DNA of 64,000 nt from Tragulus kanchil (Eukaryota; Chordata; Mammalia; Artiodactyla; Tragulidae): the NCBI GenBank assembly GCA_022376925.1, contig JAIOJX010000031.1, forward strand, positions 142,680,854 through 142,744,853. The letters run 5' to 3'. Of the stretch, positions 11,304 through 21,861 are shown in pieces (position 1 is the stretch's first letter; every line of letters begins with the position of its first letter). The position numbers were made by a program, and so were the translations under genes. The notes under the pieces are model-generated. The model was not told the origin of the DNA, searched no databases, and saw only the letters and a list, made by a program, of their open reading frames with translations.

Positions 11304-11480
11304 GAACAGGGGTTCCCAAACGTTTTTCTGAAATGTGTTAGGCTTTGCAGGCTCTGTGGCAATTCCTCAACTTGATCACTGTTGCATAAAGAACCCACCG
11401 ATGATACATTCTGTATTCCAATGAAACTTGACTAATGAATGCTGAAGCTTGAATTTCTTATCATTTTCACAAGTCACAAA
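11304..11480 (+). mobile_element. hAT-like DNA transposon fragment
   Basis: caggggttcccaaacgtttt, taggctttgcaggctctgtg and attccaatgaaacttgac are words of an old non-autonomous DNA transposon family ('aggctttg...gccat...ttccaataaaacttta'). A relative lies on the minus strand at 61816-62062. I cannot name the subfamily with certainty. Confidence 0.5.
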
Positions 11481-11499
11481 ACTGAGGGCTTTGTCTGTC

Positions 11500-12240
11500 T
11501 ATTTCAACTGCTTGAAACGTCAAGCGCTGTTCTTAGCTCTGGGGGGAAAACAGGTGGTTGGTTCGATGTTGCCACTTGGACGGTAGTTTGCCAGCCATCA
11601 CAACTAGAGCACCAGGGAAAGGCAACGTTTCCAGTCCCTGGTGGAGAGAAATGTCTCCGGGTTTCTTTCTCCATCTGTTTCTGTGTCAAATGAGCCCCTG
11701 CGCTGGACTTTAGGCTCCGTCCACACCAGCGTTCCCCGGGCTGCCTCAGCTGAATCAACACTGCCTTGGCCGCTGAGGTCTTGAGACTTCTCCCCACCCC
11801 CCACCCCACTCCGGCCTTCTTTCAGCTTCACTTTTTGCTCTTTTTATAGCTTTGCACAAATTTGTCTCTGTGGCAAATTTACAGCACGCACTGCCTGTCT
11901 GAACTATTTAAAGGCGCAATATTCTCGACTGTGCCATAAAGCTTTCCCATTCTCTGTGTTTTATTTCTCAGTTTGAGGACCTTTCATGAAATCAGCAGCA
12001 AGGCGGAAGGAAATCATTTGCATACTTGGCTCCCTACACCTGGAATTCCTTAATTTTAGGGATTAGCAAAATGAGTCTAATAAAAAGTGGAGGCCCTTGT
12101 TAATCATCTCTGCAAAGTCCCTTCATTACCTGTTACTTGCGCCCGATCTCAGCGCCTGTTTCAGGAAATCCACGTTGTGCAGGTCAGTTATGACGATTTT
12201 ATGAACTGATTTGGAATTTTACGTGATGTGGTGTGTGTTT
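11500..12240. other. Repeat-poor stretch, possible conserved non-coding DNA
   Basis: No transposon recognised. Bases 11850-12220 hold a dense set of homeodomain- and POU-like words (caatattctcgac, aaatcatttgcatactt, ttgttaatcatc) without low complexity. This is only suggestive of a regulatory element. Cross-species alignment would decide. Confidence 0.25.
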
Positions 12241-12244
12241 TTGT

Positions 12245-12606
12245 GTTTAGTCGCTTCAGTTGTGCCGGACTCTTTGTGACCCTGTGGACTGAAGTCCACC
12301 AGGCTCCTCTGTCCATGGGGATTTTCAGGGCAAGAACACTGGAGTGGGTTGTCGTGCCTTCCTCCAGGGTATCTTCCTTTGTGTCTTTTCATGTTAAGTT
12401 GTATCCAACTCTTTGCGACCTCGTGAACTGTAATAACCCGTAATAAGGGTTAATAAGCTCCTCTATCCTTGGGATTCTCCAGGCAAGAATACTGGCCTGT
12501 GTTGCCATTTCCTCCTCCAGGGGATCTTCCTGATCCAGGGATTGAATCCTTAACTCTTACATCTTCTGCATTGACAAGTGGGTTCTTTACCACTAGCACC
12601 ATTGGG
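12245..12606 (-). mobile_element. BovA dimer SINE (Bov-A2 type)
   Basis: Two successive BovA-like monomers in antisense: one from gtcgcttcagttgtgccgga to about 12375, the second from gttaagttgtatccaactct to the tRNA-like end near 12606. An irregular insertion, taataacccgtaataagg, sits in the second monomer at 12431-12457. Confidence 0.75.
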
Positions 12607-12640
12607 GGGGGGGCTTGTGTGTGTGTGTGTGTGTGTTTTA
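12598..12640 (+). repeat. G run and (TG)n microsatellite
   Basis: A run of about ten G is followed closely by roughly ten TG units, between a BovA element and a CHR element. Confidence 0.9.
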
Positions 12641-12957
12641 TTGATTTATTTTTTTAGCTGTGCTGGGTTTTTCATTGCTGTGTGTGGGCTTTATGTAGCT
12701 GTGACAGGTCGAGGCTATTCTCAACTGCAGAGCGTGGGCTTCCCTTTGCAATGGCTTCTCTTGTTGTGCAGCATGGGTTCTAGGGTGCACAAACTGCAGT
12801 AGTTGTGGTTCCCAGGCTCTGGAGTGTAGGCTCAGCGGTTGTGGTGCATGGGCTTAGTTGCTCTGTGGCATGCGAAATCTTCCTGCACCCGGACTGAATC
12901 CATGTCTCCTGCATTGGCAGGCAGATTTTTAACCACTGGACCACCAGGGAAGTCCGC
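12641..12957 (-). mobile_element. CHR-1-type SINE
   Basis: Antisense tRNA-Glu-derived SINE. The right end carries aaccactggaccaccaggga (tRNA-like head in reverse). The body shows ggcttctcttgttgtgcagc and ggcttagttgctctgtggca, the reverse of the CHR-1 body. Confidence 0.85.
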
Positions 12958-13420
12958 CATGTGTGTTTTTAGTGTTCCTCAAAGTTAAAGTGACTCTTTT
13001 CTTCCCCTGTCCCGCTTTTAAGAGGACATCTCTTGGGTTTATCCCAGAGATGGCCCAAGGCGATGGCTGTGAGAACCATTGTCCTTGCACTGAGAGGGGA
13101 CTCAGTCTCTGTCATGTTGTCATTTGAGATGATCTGTGAGTGGGCCTTGCTGATATCACTTCCCAAGTGGACAACCTGTATAGCTTCCTCTTTTCTGTTC
13201 TAGGCTCACTCCCCAGGGAAATCTGGATGTTTCCAAAAGCTTCTCAATCCTACTCACCCACTCTTTACAGAATTGAGGGAAACTACCTCGGTTGGCCCTG
13301 CTCTTACCGAGACCCTGACTAAGGTCAGGTCAGCAATATAGCTGCCATCGCTAGCTTTTTGCAAGGGCCAGGAGAACACCATCTACACTGACTGCCAACA
13401 TGTTTAGTGACATACATGCT
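12958..13420. other. Unassigned stretch
   Basis: No repeat family, gene or RNA recognised. Bases from 13286 belong to the next duplication. Confidence 0.5.
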
Positions 13421-13634
13421 CAGTCATTTCAGTCATGCCCAACGCTTCATGGCCCCGTGGACTCTAGCCAGCCAGGCGCCTCTGTCCATGAGATTCTCCA
13501 GGCAAGAACACTGGAGTGAACTGCCATGCTGTCCTCCAAGGCCTCTCTCCAACCCAGGGGTCAAATTCACATCTCTTCTATCTCCTGCACTGGCAGGCAG
13601 GTTCTTTACCACTAAATGCCACCTGGGAAGCCCG
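13421..13634 (-). mobile_element. Bov-tA SINE
   Basis: Antisense copy running from gtcatttcagtcatgcccaa to the tRNA-like end accactaaatgccacctggg, followed by aagcccg. Confidence 0.9.
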
Positions 13635-14503
13635 ATTGTCAACATGTTTCCAGTTAATTCAGGGTTCCATGGGCAACTCCATAACAGCACTGGCAAAACA
13701 TAAATTGGTCCCACGAAAATAGACAGTTCCCATAATTGGAGCTTAAAACGAACTAAAACAAACTAAACATAAATCTTCTCTCTGAAAATTTCCCTGATTT
13801 TCTTTTCAAAATACAACTACTCTGTCACCCACCCCCAGAACTGAGAGACCAGAGCTGCCTCAAGTCAGTAGTTGTAATCAGGATAATTCTGAAACTGAAT
13901 AATGCATGCTGGAATGCTGTTTACAGGAAATGAGTAATTTATTTTATTATCCAAATTTTAAACCCTTTTAATATGCCTCCCAAGAAGATGTCTGATTTGG
14001 AAAATTGCAAAAGAGAACATAGGGGAGGACAAGGGTTACTAAAAAGAGGTCAGCACTGTAAAGGGCAGATAAAGAAACTTTAGAGATGGATTGAGTAAAA
14101 TTTAGAAAGTGTATCTGCCGAAATTACCTTTATGCTGGTGATTGTAAAGGACCCATATCATACTGGTTCAAGTAACAGAAAAACTATGAGATGAAAAGTT
14201 GAAATAGAAAGTGGCATTCAATGGAAGTAATGCATTTGTTAGATTCCTTTCCTGCAATTAATGTGTGTATGTATGCATGCACATGTTCACTCGAGCCTAT
14301 ATGTACTGGCAGATATGTAACGTGTTTCTGGTACTGGAAGGCTCACTTTGTGCAAGTCCCTTTTGGGGCCTCGGTTGGCCCTGCTCCTACCGAGACCCTG
14401 ACTAAGGTCAGGTCAGCAATATAGCTGCCATCGCTAGCTTTTTGCAAGGGCCAGGAGAACACCATCTACACTGACTGCCAACATGTTTAGTGACATACAT
14501 GCT

Positions 14504-14717
14504 CAGTCATTTCAGTCATGCCCAACGCTTCATGGCCCCGTGGACTCTAGCCAGCCAGGCGCCTCTGTCCATGAGATTCTCCAGGCAAGAACACTGGAGT
14601 GAACTGCCATGCTGTCCTCCAAGGCCTCTCTCCAACCCAGGGGTCAAATTCACATCTCTTCTATCTCCTGCACTGGCAGGCAGGTTCTTTACCACTAAAT
14701 GCCACCTGGGAAGCCCG
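14504..14717 (-). mobile_element. Bov-tA SINE, duplicate copy
   Basis: Second copy of 13421-13634 created by the 1083-base duplication. Confidence 0.9.
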
Positions 14718-15507
14718 ATTGTCAACATGTTTTCAGTTAATTCAGGGTTCCATGGGCAACTCCATAACAGCACTGGCAAAACATAAATTGGTCCCACGAA
14801 AATAGACAGTTCCCATAATTGGAGCTTAAAACGAACTAAAACAAACTAAACATAAATCTTCTCTCTGAAAATTTCCCTGATTTTCTTTTCAAAATACAAC
14901 TACTCTGTCACCCACCCCCAGAACTGAGAGACCAGAGCTGCCTCAAGTCAGTAGTTGTAATCAGGATAATTCTGAAACTGAATAATGCATGCTGGAATGC
15001 TGTTTACAGGAAATGAGTAATTTATTTTATTATCCAAATTTTAAACCCTTTTAATATGCCTCCCAAGAAGATGTCTGATTTGGAAAATTGCAAAAGAGAA
15101 CATAGGGGAGGACAAGGGTTACTAAAAAGAGGTCAGCACTGTAAAGGGCAGATAAAGAAACTTTAGAGATGGATTGAGTAAAATTTAGAAAGTGTATCTG
15201 CCGAAATTACCTTTATGCTGGTGATTGTAAAGGACCCATATCATACTGGTTCAAGTAACAGAAAAACTATGAGATGAAAAGTTGAAATAGAAAGTGGCAT
15301 TCAATGGAAGTAATGCATTTGTTAGATTCCTTTCCTGCAATTAATGTGTGTATGTATGCATGCACATGTTCACTCGAGCCTATATGTACTGGCAGATATG
15401 TAACATGTTTCTGGAAGAATCACTGAAGACATAGTTGTGAAAAGGGACTGGAAATGGGATTTCTCTGCATCATCTTCCTTTCTGACCTGTTTACACATTT
15501 TAATTGT

Positions 15508-15705
15508 AGGTAGCTCCCCAGTAAAGAATCCGCCTTCAACACATGAGACCTGGGTTTGATCCCTGGGTTGGGACAATCTCCTGCAAAAGGGAGTTGCTAC
15601 CCACTCCAGTAGTCTCACCTGGAGAATTTCATGGACAGAGGAGCCTGGCAGGCTACAGTCTGTGGGGTTGCAAACAGTTGGACATGACTCAGTAACTTTC
15701 ATTCA
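15508..15705 (+). mobile_element. Bov-tA SINE
   Basis: Sense copy. Head words tgggtttgatccctgggttg (B box) and body words tggagaatttcatggacaga and caggctacagtctgtggggt, ending near agttggacatgactcagtaa. Confidence 0.92.
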
Positions 15706-16494
15706 CTTATCCCTCTACCAGTGTTAACTACCCTAGGGACCTTAGTTGGTTCTTTACCCCCAGATGTGTTTATTTCATCCAACTAACTCATCACAAGCAG
15801 AAGAGAATACAGAGTCCTGAGAAAAAGGGAGCAGGGAAGGTTGGTTTTGATGGAAGGCAAGTATCCCTGGGTTCTGCCCCACACCCACAGTCAGGGCATT
15901 AGGGAAGAGCCATGGTGAAAACTGCAATGCAGGCATGAACTGGGAGTTCAATGGGTACTTTTTAAATAAGGGGAAGGGAAATAGCATGGAGTGGATGGTT
16001 ACATGTGCTGGGCATGTAGCATTCATCCCCTCAGAGGAGTGATGTGTCCTCATTCCTCTTTTACATATGGGAGTAAATAACACACTCTGGATCACACAGC
16101 TCTTGGCTGGATTGGTTTTTAAGCTCAAGCCTGTCTGAGCCTGTCTCAAGCCAGGCTGGAAATCTCTACATCTGACAGCCTTTCATGGAATAGAACAGAG
16201 CAGGCAACAATTGCTGCCCACTGACCTCACTGATGAGGAAAGAAATAGAGGGAAATACTTCTCGCCTGGTAGACAAAAAATAGAAAATGCATTTACTGAG
16301 CATTTTATGTTCATTAAGCAGTAAGGCCGGATACCTAACATAGGATGTCTCATGAGATGTGAATTAGACTGGAGGTCGACATTGTGTTAGGGAGCAACCA
16401 AAGAATGAACATAATTCCCACTCCAAAGGCACATGGACTCGCAGGGGAGAGGGGAATTTTCCAGATTACTTCATCCAACACAGCTACAGTTGTG
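15706..16494. other. Unassigned stretch
   Basis: No repeat family recognised. A 124-codon minus-strand frame at 15775-16149 lacks any known domain. Its copy at 16898-17293 differs by the 21-base unit, which argues against selection for coding. Confidence 0.5.
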
Positions 16495-16630
16495 ACTCGA
16501 GCCTATATGTACTGGCAGATATGTAACGTGTTTCTGGAAGAATCACTGAAGACATAGTTGTGAAAAGGGACTGGAAATGGGATTTCTCTGCATCATCTTC
16601 CTTTCTGACCTGTTTACACATTTTAATTGT

Positions 16631-16828
16631 AGGTAGCTCCCCAGTAAAGAATCCGCCTTCAACACATGAGACCTGGGTTTGATCCCTGGGTTGGGACAAT
16701 CTCCTGCAAAAGGGAGTTGCTACCCACTCCAGTAGTCTCACCTGGAGAATTTCATGGACAGAGGAGCCTGGCAGGCTACAGTCTGTGGGGTTGCAAACAG
16801 TTGGACATGACTCAGTAACTTTCATTCA
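16631..16828 (+). mobile_element. Bov-tA SINE, duplicate copy
   Basis: Second copy of 15508-15705. Confidence 0.92.
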
Positions 16829-17259
16829 CTTATCCCTCTACCAGTGTTAACTACCCTAGGGACCTTAGTTGGTTCTTTACCCCCAGATGTGTTTATTTCA
16901 TCCAACTAACTCATCACAAGCAGAAGAGAATACAGAGTCCTGAGAAAAAGGGAGCAGGGAAGGTTGGTTTTGATGGAAGGCAAGTATCCCTGGGTTCTGC
17001 CCCACACCCACAGTCAGGGCATTAGGGAAGAGCCATGGTGAAAACTGCAATGCAGGCATGAACTGGGAGTTCAATGGGTACTTTTTAAATAAGGGGAAGG
17101 GAAATAGCATGGAGTGGATGGTTACATGTGCTGGGCATGTAGCATTCATCCCCTCAGAGGAGTGATGTGTCCTCATTCCTCTTTTACATATGGGAGTAAA
17201 TAACACACTCTGGATCACACAGCTCTTGGCTGGATTGGTTTTTAAGCTCAAGCCTGTCT

Positions 17260-17301
17260 GAGCCTGTCTCAAGCCAGGCTGAGCCTGTCTCAAGCCAGGC
17301 T
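17260..17301 (+). repeat. 21-base tandem repeat, two units
   Basis: The 21-base unit begins gagcctgtctcaagccagg and occurs twice at 17260-17280 and 17281-17301. The corresponding place in the other copy (near 16136-16156) has one unit. Confidence 0.95.
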
Positions 17302-17789
17302 GGAAATCTCTACATCTGACAGCCTTTCATGGAATAGAACAGAGCAGGCAACAATTGCTGCCCACTGACCTCACTGATGAGGAAAGAAATAGAGGGAAAT
17401 ACTTCTCGCCTGGTAGACAAAAAATAGAAAATGCATTTACTGAGCATTTTATGTTCATTAAGCAGTAAGGCCGGATACCTAACATAGGATGTCTCATGAG
17501 ATGTGAATTAGACTGGAGGTCGACATTGTGTTAGGGAGCAACCAAAGAATGAACATAATTCCCACTCCAAAGGCACATGGACTCGCAGGGGAGAGGGGAA
17601 TTTTCCAGATTACTTCATCCAACACAGCTACAGTTGTGACTCGCGGTGTTCCTGGCTTGGGATGAATGATAAGCAACTATGTATGAGTTTCTCAGATGGG
17701 ATGCCAAGCTGATTCTCTGCGTCAGCACCATCTAGAGGCTCTCACTGGACACTCCAAGCGGATGAATCATCCTTCCTTAATAATAATCA

Positions 17790-18302
17790 TTCTCCGGGAT
17801 AAATACCCAGAGTGGGCTGCTGTTATCAAACGGTAGTTCTATTTTTAATTTTTTGGAGAACCTACATACTGTTTCCCATGGTGACTTCACCATTTTGAAT
17901 TCTCACCAACCCTAAGCCAAGGTGCCAATCTCTCCACATTCACTGACCATTACTGTGTTAGGTTTTCACTTGGTTTTGCTTGTTTCAGTTATAGCCATCC
18001 TGGCAAGTGTGAGGCAATATACTTCCCTATGGCTTTACTCTGCATTTCCCTGATTAGTGATTCTGAGGATTTTTTTTAATGTATTTGTCAGCCTTCTGCA
18101 TGTCTTCTTTAGAGAAATGTCTACTTCAGTCCTTAGTACATTTTTAAATCTGGGTCTTAGTCTTTTTTTAGTTGAGTAGCCCCTTATATTTTTTAGAGAT
18201 TAACCCCTTATCATACATACATAAGGTTTGCAAATATTTTCTCCTATCCTGTAGGTTTTTCACCTTGTTGATAGTTTTCTTTGCTTTCCAGAAACTTTTT
18301 AA
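17790..18302 (-). mobile_element. L1 5' segment in inverted orientation (twin priming)
   Basis: Antisense ORF2 3' sequence of an older mammalian L1: ggataaatacccag at the left, tagttctatttttaattttt, gctttactctgcatttccct, and ttgctttccagaaacttttt at the right. It abuts a sense L1 segment that begins at the same point of the L1 sequence, the classic twin-priming arrangement. Confidence 0.8.
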
Positions 18303-18586
18303 TTGCAACTCCAATGCTGGGTAATTATTCAAAAAGGTTGAAATCAAAATCTTAAAAAAGATATGAGCACTCTCAGCTTCATTGCAGCACTATTCATGAG
18401 TTATCGTGAGGATACAGTCTAAATGTCCATCAACAGATGAACGAATAAAAGAAATGCAGTATAACCATATAGTGGAATACTATGCAGCCTTTAAAAAGAA
18501 GGGGATTCTGCAATATGTAACAACATGAATGAACCTTTATCATTTTATGCTAAGTAAAATAGGCAGTCACAGAAAGACAAATAGTG
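18303..18586 (+). mobile_element. L1 3' segment, sense, truncated at duplication junction
   Basis: Sense L1: ccaatgctgggtaattattc, aatgtccatcaacagatgaa, gtggaatactatgcagcctt, ending at gaaagacaaatagtg where the duplicated segment stops. Confidence 0.85.
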
Positions 18587-18929
18587 ATTCTAAAAGCATT
18601 TACTGAGCATGGTGGGTACCTAACATAGGATGTCTCATGAGATGTGAATGAGACTGGAGGTCGACATTGTGTTAGGGAGCAACCAAAGAATGAACATAAT
18701 TCCCACTCCAAAGGCACATGGACTCGCAGGGGAGAGGGGAATTTTCCAGATTACTTCATCCAACACAGCTACAGTTGTGACTCGCGGTGTTCCTGGCTTG
18801 GGATGAATGATAAGCAACTATGTATGAGTTTCTCAGATGGGATGCCAAGCTGATTCTCTGCGTCAGCACCATCTAGAGGCTCTCACTGGACACTCCAAGC
18901 GGATGAATCATCCTTCCTTAATAATAATC

Positions 18930-19441
18930 ATTCTCCGGGATAAATACCCAGAGTGGGCTGCTGTTATCAAACGGTAGTTCTATTTTTAATTTTTTGGAGA
19001 ACCTACATACTGTTTCCCATGGTGACTTCACCATTTTGAATTCTCACCAACCCTAAGCCAAGGTGCCAATCTCCACATTCACTGACCATTACTGTGTTAG
19101 GTTTTCACTTGGTTTTGCTTGTTTCAGTTATAGCCATCCTGGCAAGTGTGAGGCAATATACTTCCCTATGGCTTTACTCTGCATTTCCCTGATTAGTGAT
19201 TCTGAGGATTTTTTTTAATGTATTTGTCAGCCTTCTGCATGTCTTCTTTAGAGAAATGTCTACTTCAGTCCTTAGTACATTTTTAAATCTGGGTCTTAGT
19301 CTTTTTTTAGTTGAGTAGCCCCTTATATTTTTTAGAGATTAACCCCTTATCATACATACATAAGGTTTGCAAATATTTTCTCCTATCCTGTAGGTTTTTC
19401 ACCTTGTTGATAGTTTTCTTTGCTTTCCAGAAACTTTTTAA
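18930..19441 (-). mobile_element. L1 inverted 5' segment, duplicate copy
   Basis: Second copy of 17790-18302, produced by the duplication. Confidence 0.8.
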
Positions 19442-19970
19442 TTGCAACTCCAATGCTGGGTAATTATTCAAAAAGGTTGAAATCAAAATCTTAAAAAAGA
19501 TATGAGCACTCTCAGCTTCATTGCAGCACTATTCATGAGTTATCGTGAGGATACAGTCTAAATGTCCATCAACAGATGAACGAATAAAAGAAATGCAGTA
19601 TAACCATATAGTGGAATACTATGCAGCCTTTAAAAAGAAGGGGATTCTGCAATATGTAACAACATGAATGAACCTTTATCATTTTATGCTAAGTAAAATA
19701 GGCAGTCACAGAAAGACAAATAGTGTATACTTCTACTTACATGAGGTATCTAACATAGTCAAGTTCATAGAATCAAAGACTGGGATGATGCTTACCAAGG
19801 GATTTGGGGAGCAATAAATGTGGAGTTACTGATGGGCATAAACTTTCAGTCAAGAAAATCTATGGCACACACTGTACCTATAATTAGCAATAATATACAC
19901 ATAAAATTAGTTAAGAGGGTAGATCATGTGGTTAGTGCTCTTACCACAATATGATAAAAATGTTCAAAAG
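19442..19970 (+). mobile_element. L1 3' segment with 3' UTR, sense
   Basis: Full 3' part of the twin-primed L1. ORF2 tail words are followed by 3'-UTR words (acttacatgaggtatctaac, aaagactgggatgatgctta, gatgggcataaactttcagt, gttaagagggtagatcatg) and end near ttaccacaatatgataaaaa. Confidence 0.85.
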
Positions 19971-20079
19971 AAAACTGCTAAGCTGGCAACTAAATTCTCT
20001 TTGAACTATTAATAAGTAAAAACTCTTACTCAAACTCATCATCATGGTAATCATCTAACAGTGAATGCCCACGATTGGT

Positions 20080-20290
20080 CAGGGGCTTTCCCAATGGCTC
20101 AATGTTAAAGAATCCACCTGCCATGCAGGAGACGTAAGGATGCAGAATCAGTCCCTGGGTGGGAAGATCCCCTGGAGGAGGGCACAGAAACCCACTCCAG
20201 GATTCCTGCCTGGAGAACCCCACGGACAGAGGGCTGCATGGGGTCATGAAGAGCCAGACACAGCTTAGCACAGCACAGCAGCAGCAGCAC
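20080..20290 (+). mobile_element. Bov-tA SINE
   Basis: Sense copy from ggggctttcccaatggctca to gccagacacagcttagcaca, with a CAG-rich tail. Confidence 0.9.
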
Positions 20291-20336
20291 GGCTGCTTCG
20301 ACTCCATACTGAGGACTTTACACTTTCCTTCTCATT

Positions 20337-20442
20337 CAGTGTCCTTAATTCTCCTCTGAGGCAACACTTTTTATTATCTCCTTTTGACAGATAAGAAACC
20401 AAGACTCGAGAGATGAAGGAATCCGCCACGCGCAGGACCACT
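20337..20442 (-). mobile_element. MIR fragment, truncated by junction
   Basis: Antisense MIR words attatctccttttgacagat, aagaaaccaagactcg and gatgaagga. The full version is at 21505-21660. Confidence 0.7.
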
Positions 20443-20482
20443 TTTTAAAATTATAGCTCCTTGACTTTCCCCATCTTTTTGG

Positions 20483-21135
20483 TTTAGTTAAGCCCCTTAT
20501 ATTTTTAGAGATAAACCCTTATCATACATACATAAGGTTTGCAAATATTTTCTCCTATCCTGTAGGTTTTTCACCTTGTTGATAGTTTTCTTTGCTTTCC
20601 AGAAACTTTTAATTGCAACTCCAATGCTGGGTAATTATTCAAAAAGGTTGAAATCAAAATCTTAAAAAAGATATGAGCACTCTCAGCTTCATTGCAGCAC
20701 TATTCATGAGTTATCGTGAGGATACAGTCTAAATGTCCATCAACAGATGAACGAATAAAAGAAATGCAGTATAACCATATAGTGGAATACTATGCAGCCT
20801 TTAAAAGAAGGATTCTGCAATATGGAACAACATGAATGAACCTTTATCATTTTATGCTAAGTAAAATAGGCAGTCACAGAAAGACAAATAGTGTATACTT
20901 CTACTTACATGAGGTATCTAACATAGTCAAGTTCATAGAATCAAAGACTGGGATGATGCTTACCAAGGGATTTGGGGAGCGATAAATGTGGAGTTACTGA
21001 TGGGCATAAACTTTCAGTCAAGAAAATCTATGGCACACACTGTACCTATAATTAGCAATAATATACACATAAAATTAGTTAAGAGGGTAGATCATGTGGT
21101 TAGTGCTCTTACCACAATATGATAAAAATGTTCAA
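20483..21135. mobile_element. L1 twin-primed element, third partial copy
   Basis: Repeats the last 120 or so bases of the inverted segment (20483-20610, minus) and the whole sense 3' part (20611-21135, plus). Small deletions lie near the left edge, for example ttagagataaaccct. Confidence 0.8.
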
Positions 21136-21247
21136 AAGAAAACTGCTAAGCTGGCAACTAAATTCTCTTTGAACTATTAATAAGTAAAAACTCTTACTCA
21201 AACTCATCATCATGGTAATCATCTAACAGTGAATGCCCACGATTGGT

Positions 21248-21458
21248 CAGGGGCTTTCCCAATGGCTCAATGTTAAAGAATCCACCTGCCATGCAGGAGA
21301 CGTAAGGATGCAGAATCAGTCCCTGGGTGGGAAGATCCCCTGGAGGAGGGCACAGAAACCCACTCCAGGATTCCTGCCTGGAGAACCCCACGGACAGAGG
21401 GCTGCATGGGGTCATGAAGAGCCAGACACAGCTTAGCACAGCACAGCAGCAGCAGCAC
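21248..21458 (+). mobile_element. Bov-tA SINE, duplicate copy
   Basis: Second copy of 20080-20290. Confidence 0.9.
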
Positions 21459-21504
21459 GGCTGCTTCGACTCCATACTGAGGACTTTACACTTTCCTTCT
21501 CATT

Positions 21505-21660
21505 CAGTGTCCTTAATTCTCCTCTGAGGCAACACTTTTTATTATCTCCTTTTGACAGATAAGAAACCAAGACTCGGAGAGATGAAGGAATCCGCCCCAC
21601 GTCGCAGGACCACTAAGTGATGGAGCAGGATTCAAAGCCCAAGTGTGAGTGTCCAGCCAC
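21505..21660 (-). mobile_element. MIR SINE
   Basis: Antisense MIR: attatctccttttgacagat, gaaaccaagactcggagaga, then accactaagtgatggagcag and gattcaaagcccaagtgtg, the usual order of the family. Confidence 0.8.
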
Positions 21661-21861
21661 TACACCTGTCTCCTTCCAGCAATCATGTTAGTAAAGAACA
21701 TTGGCCAAACAAATACTTGCTATTTATATCCTATTTGTAATTTTATAATACAGTGTGCTGCTTTCCAAGTTCAGAACTTTCATTTTCATTCCTCAAGTCA
21801 AAGAGGGACATTAATATCTACACTCAGACTCTCCACTCTCCCATCTTTTCATATTCCTCCT

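Larger units (their letters stand above)
13286..15414. repeat. Tandem duplication, period 1083, junction near 14350
   Basis: Copy one 13286-14331, copy two 14369-15414, with 37 intervening bases. Differences are isolated transitions, such as ctcttaccgag versus ctcctaccgag and taacgtgtt versus taacatgtt. Confidence 0.93.
15372..17643. repeat. Tandem duplication, period 1123-1144, junction 16494/16495
   Basis: Copy one 15372-16499, copy two 16495-17643, sharing the five bases actcg at the junction. The second copy carries an extra 21-base tandem unit at 17260-17301. The start of copy one overlaps the last 43 bases of the preceding duplication. Confidence 0.92.
17438..19725. repeat. Tandem duplication, period about 1140, junction near 18590
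   Basis: Copy one 17438-18586, copy two 18596-19725. The second copy has lost about 25 bases next to the junction (after gcatttactgagcat) and later differs by a two-base tc change (tctctccaca versus tctccaca). Confidence 0.92.
19306..21614. repeat. Tandem duplication, period about 1170, junction near 20460
   Basis: Copy one 19306-20442, copy two 20483-21614, with a 40-base filler. Deletions cluster at the inner ends: copy one reads actcgagag and gccacgcgcagg where copy two has actcggagag and gccccacgtcgcagg, and copy two reads tttagttaagcccc where copy one has tttagttgagtagcccc. Confidence 0.92.
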
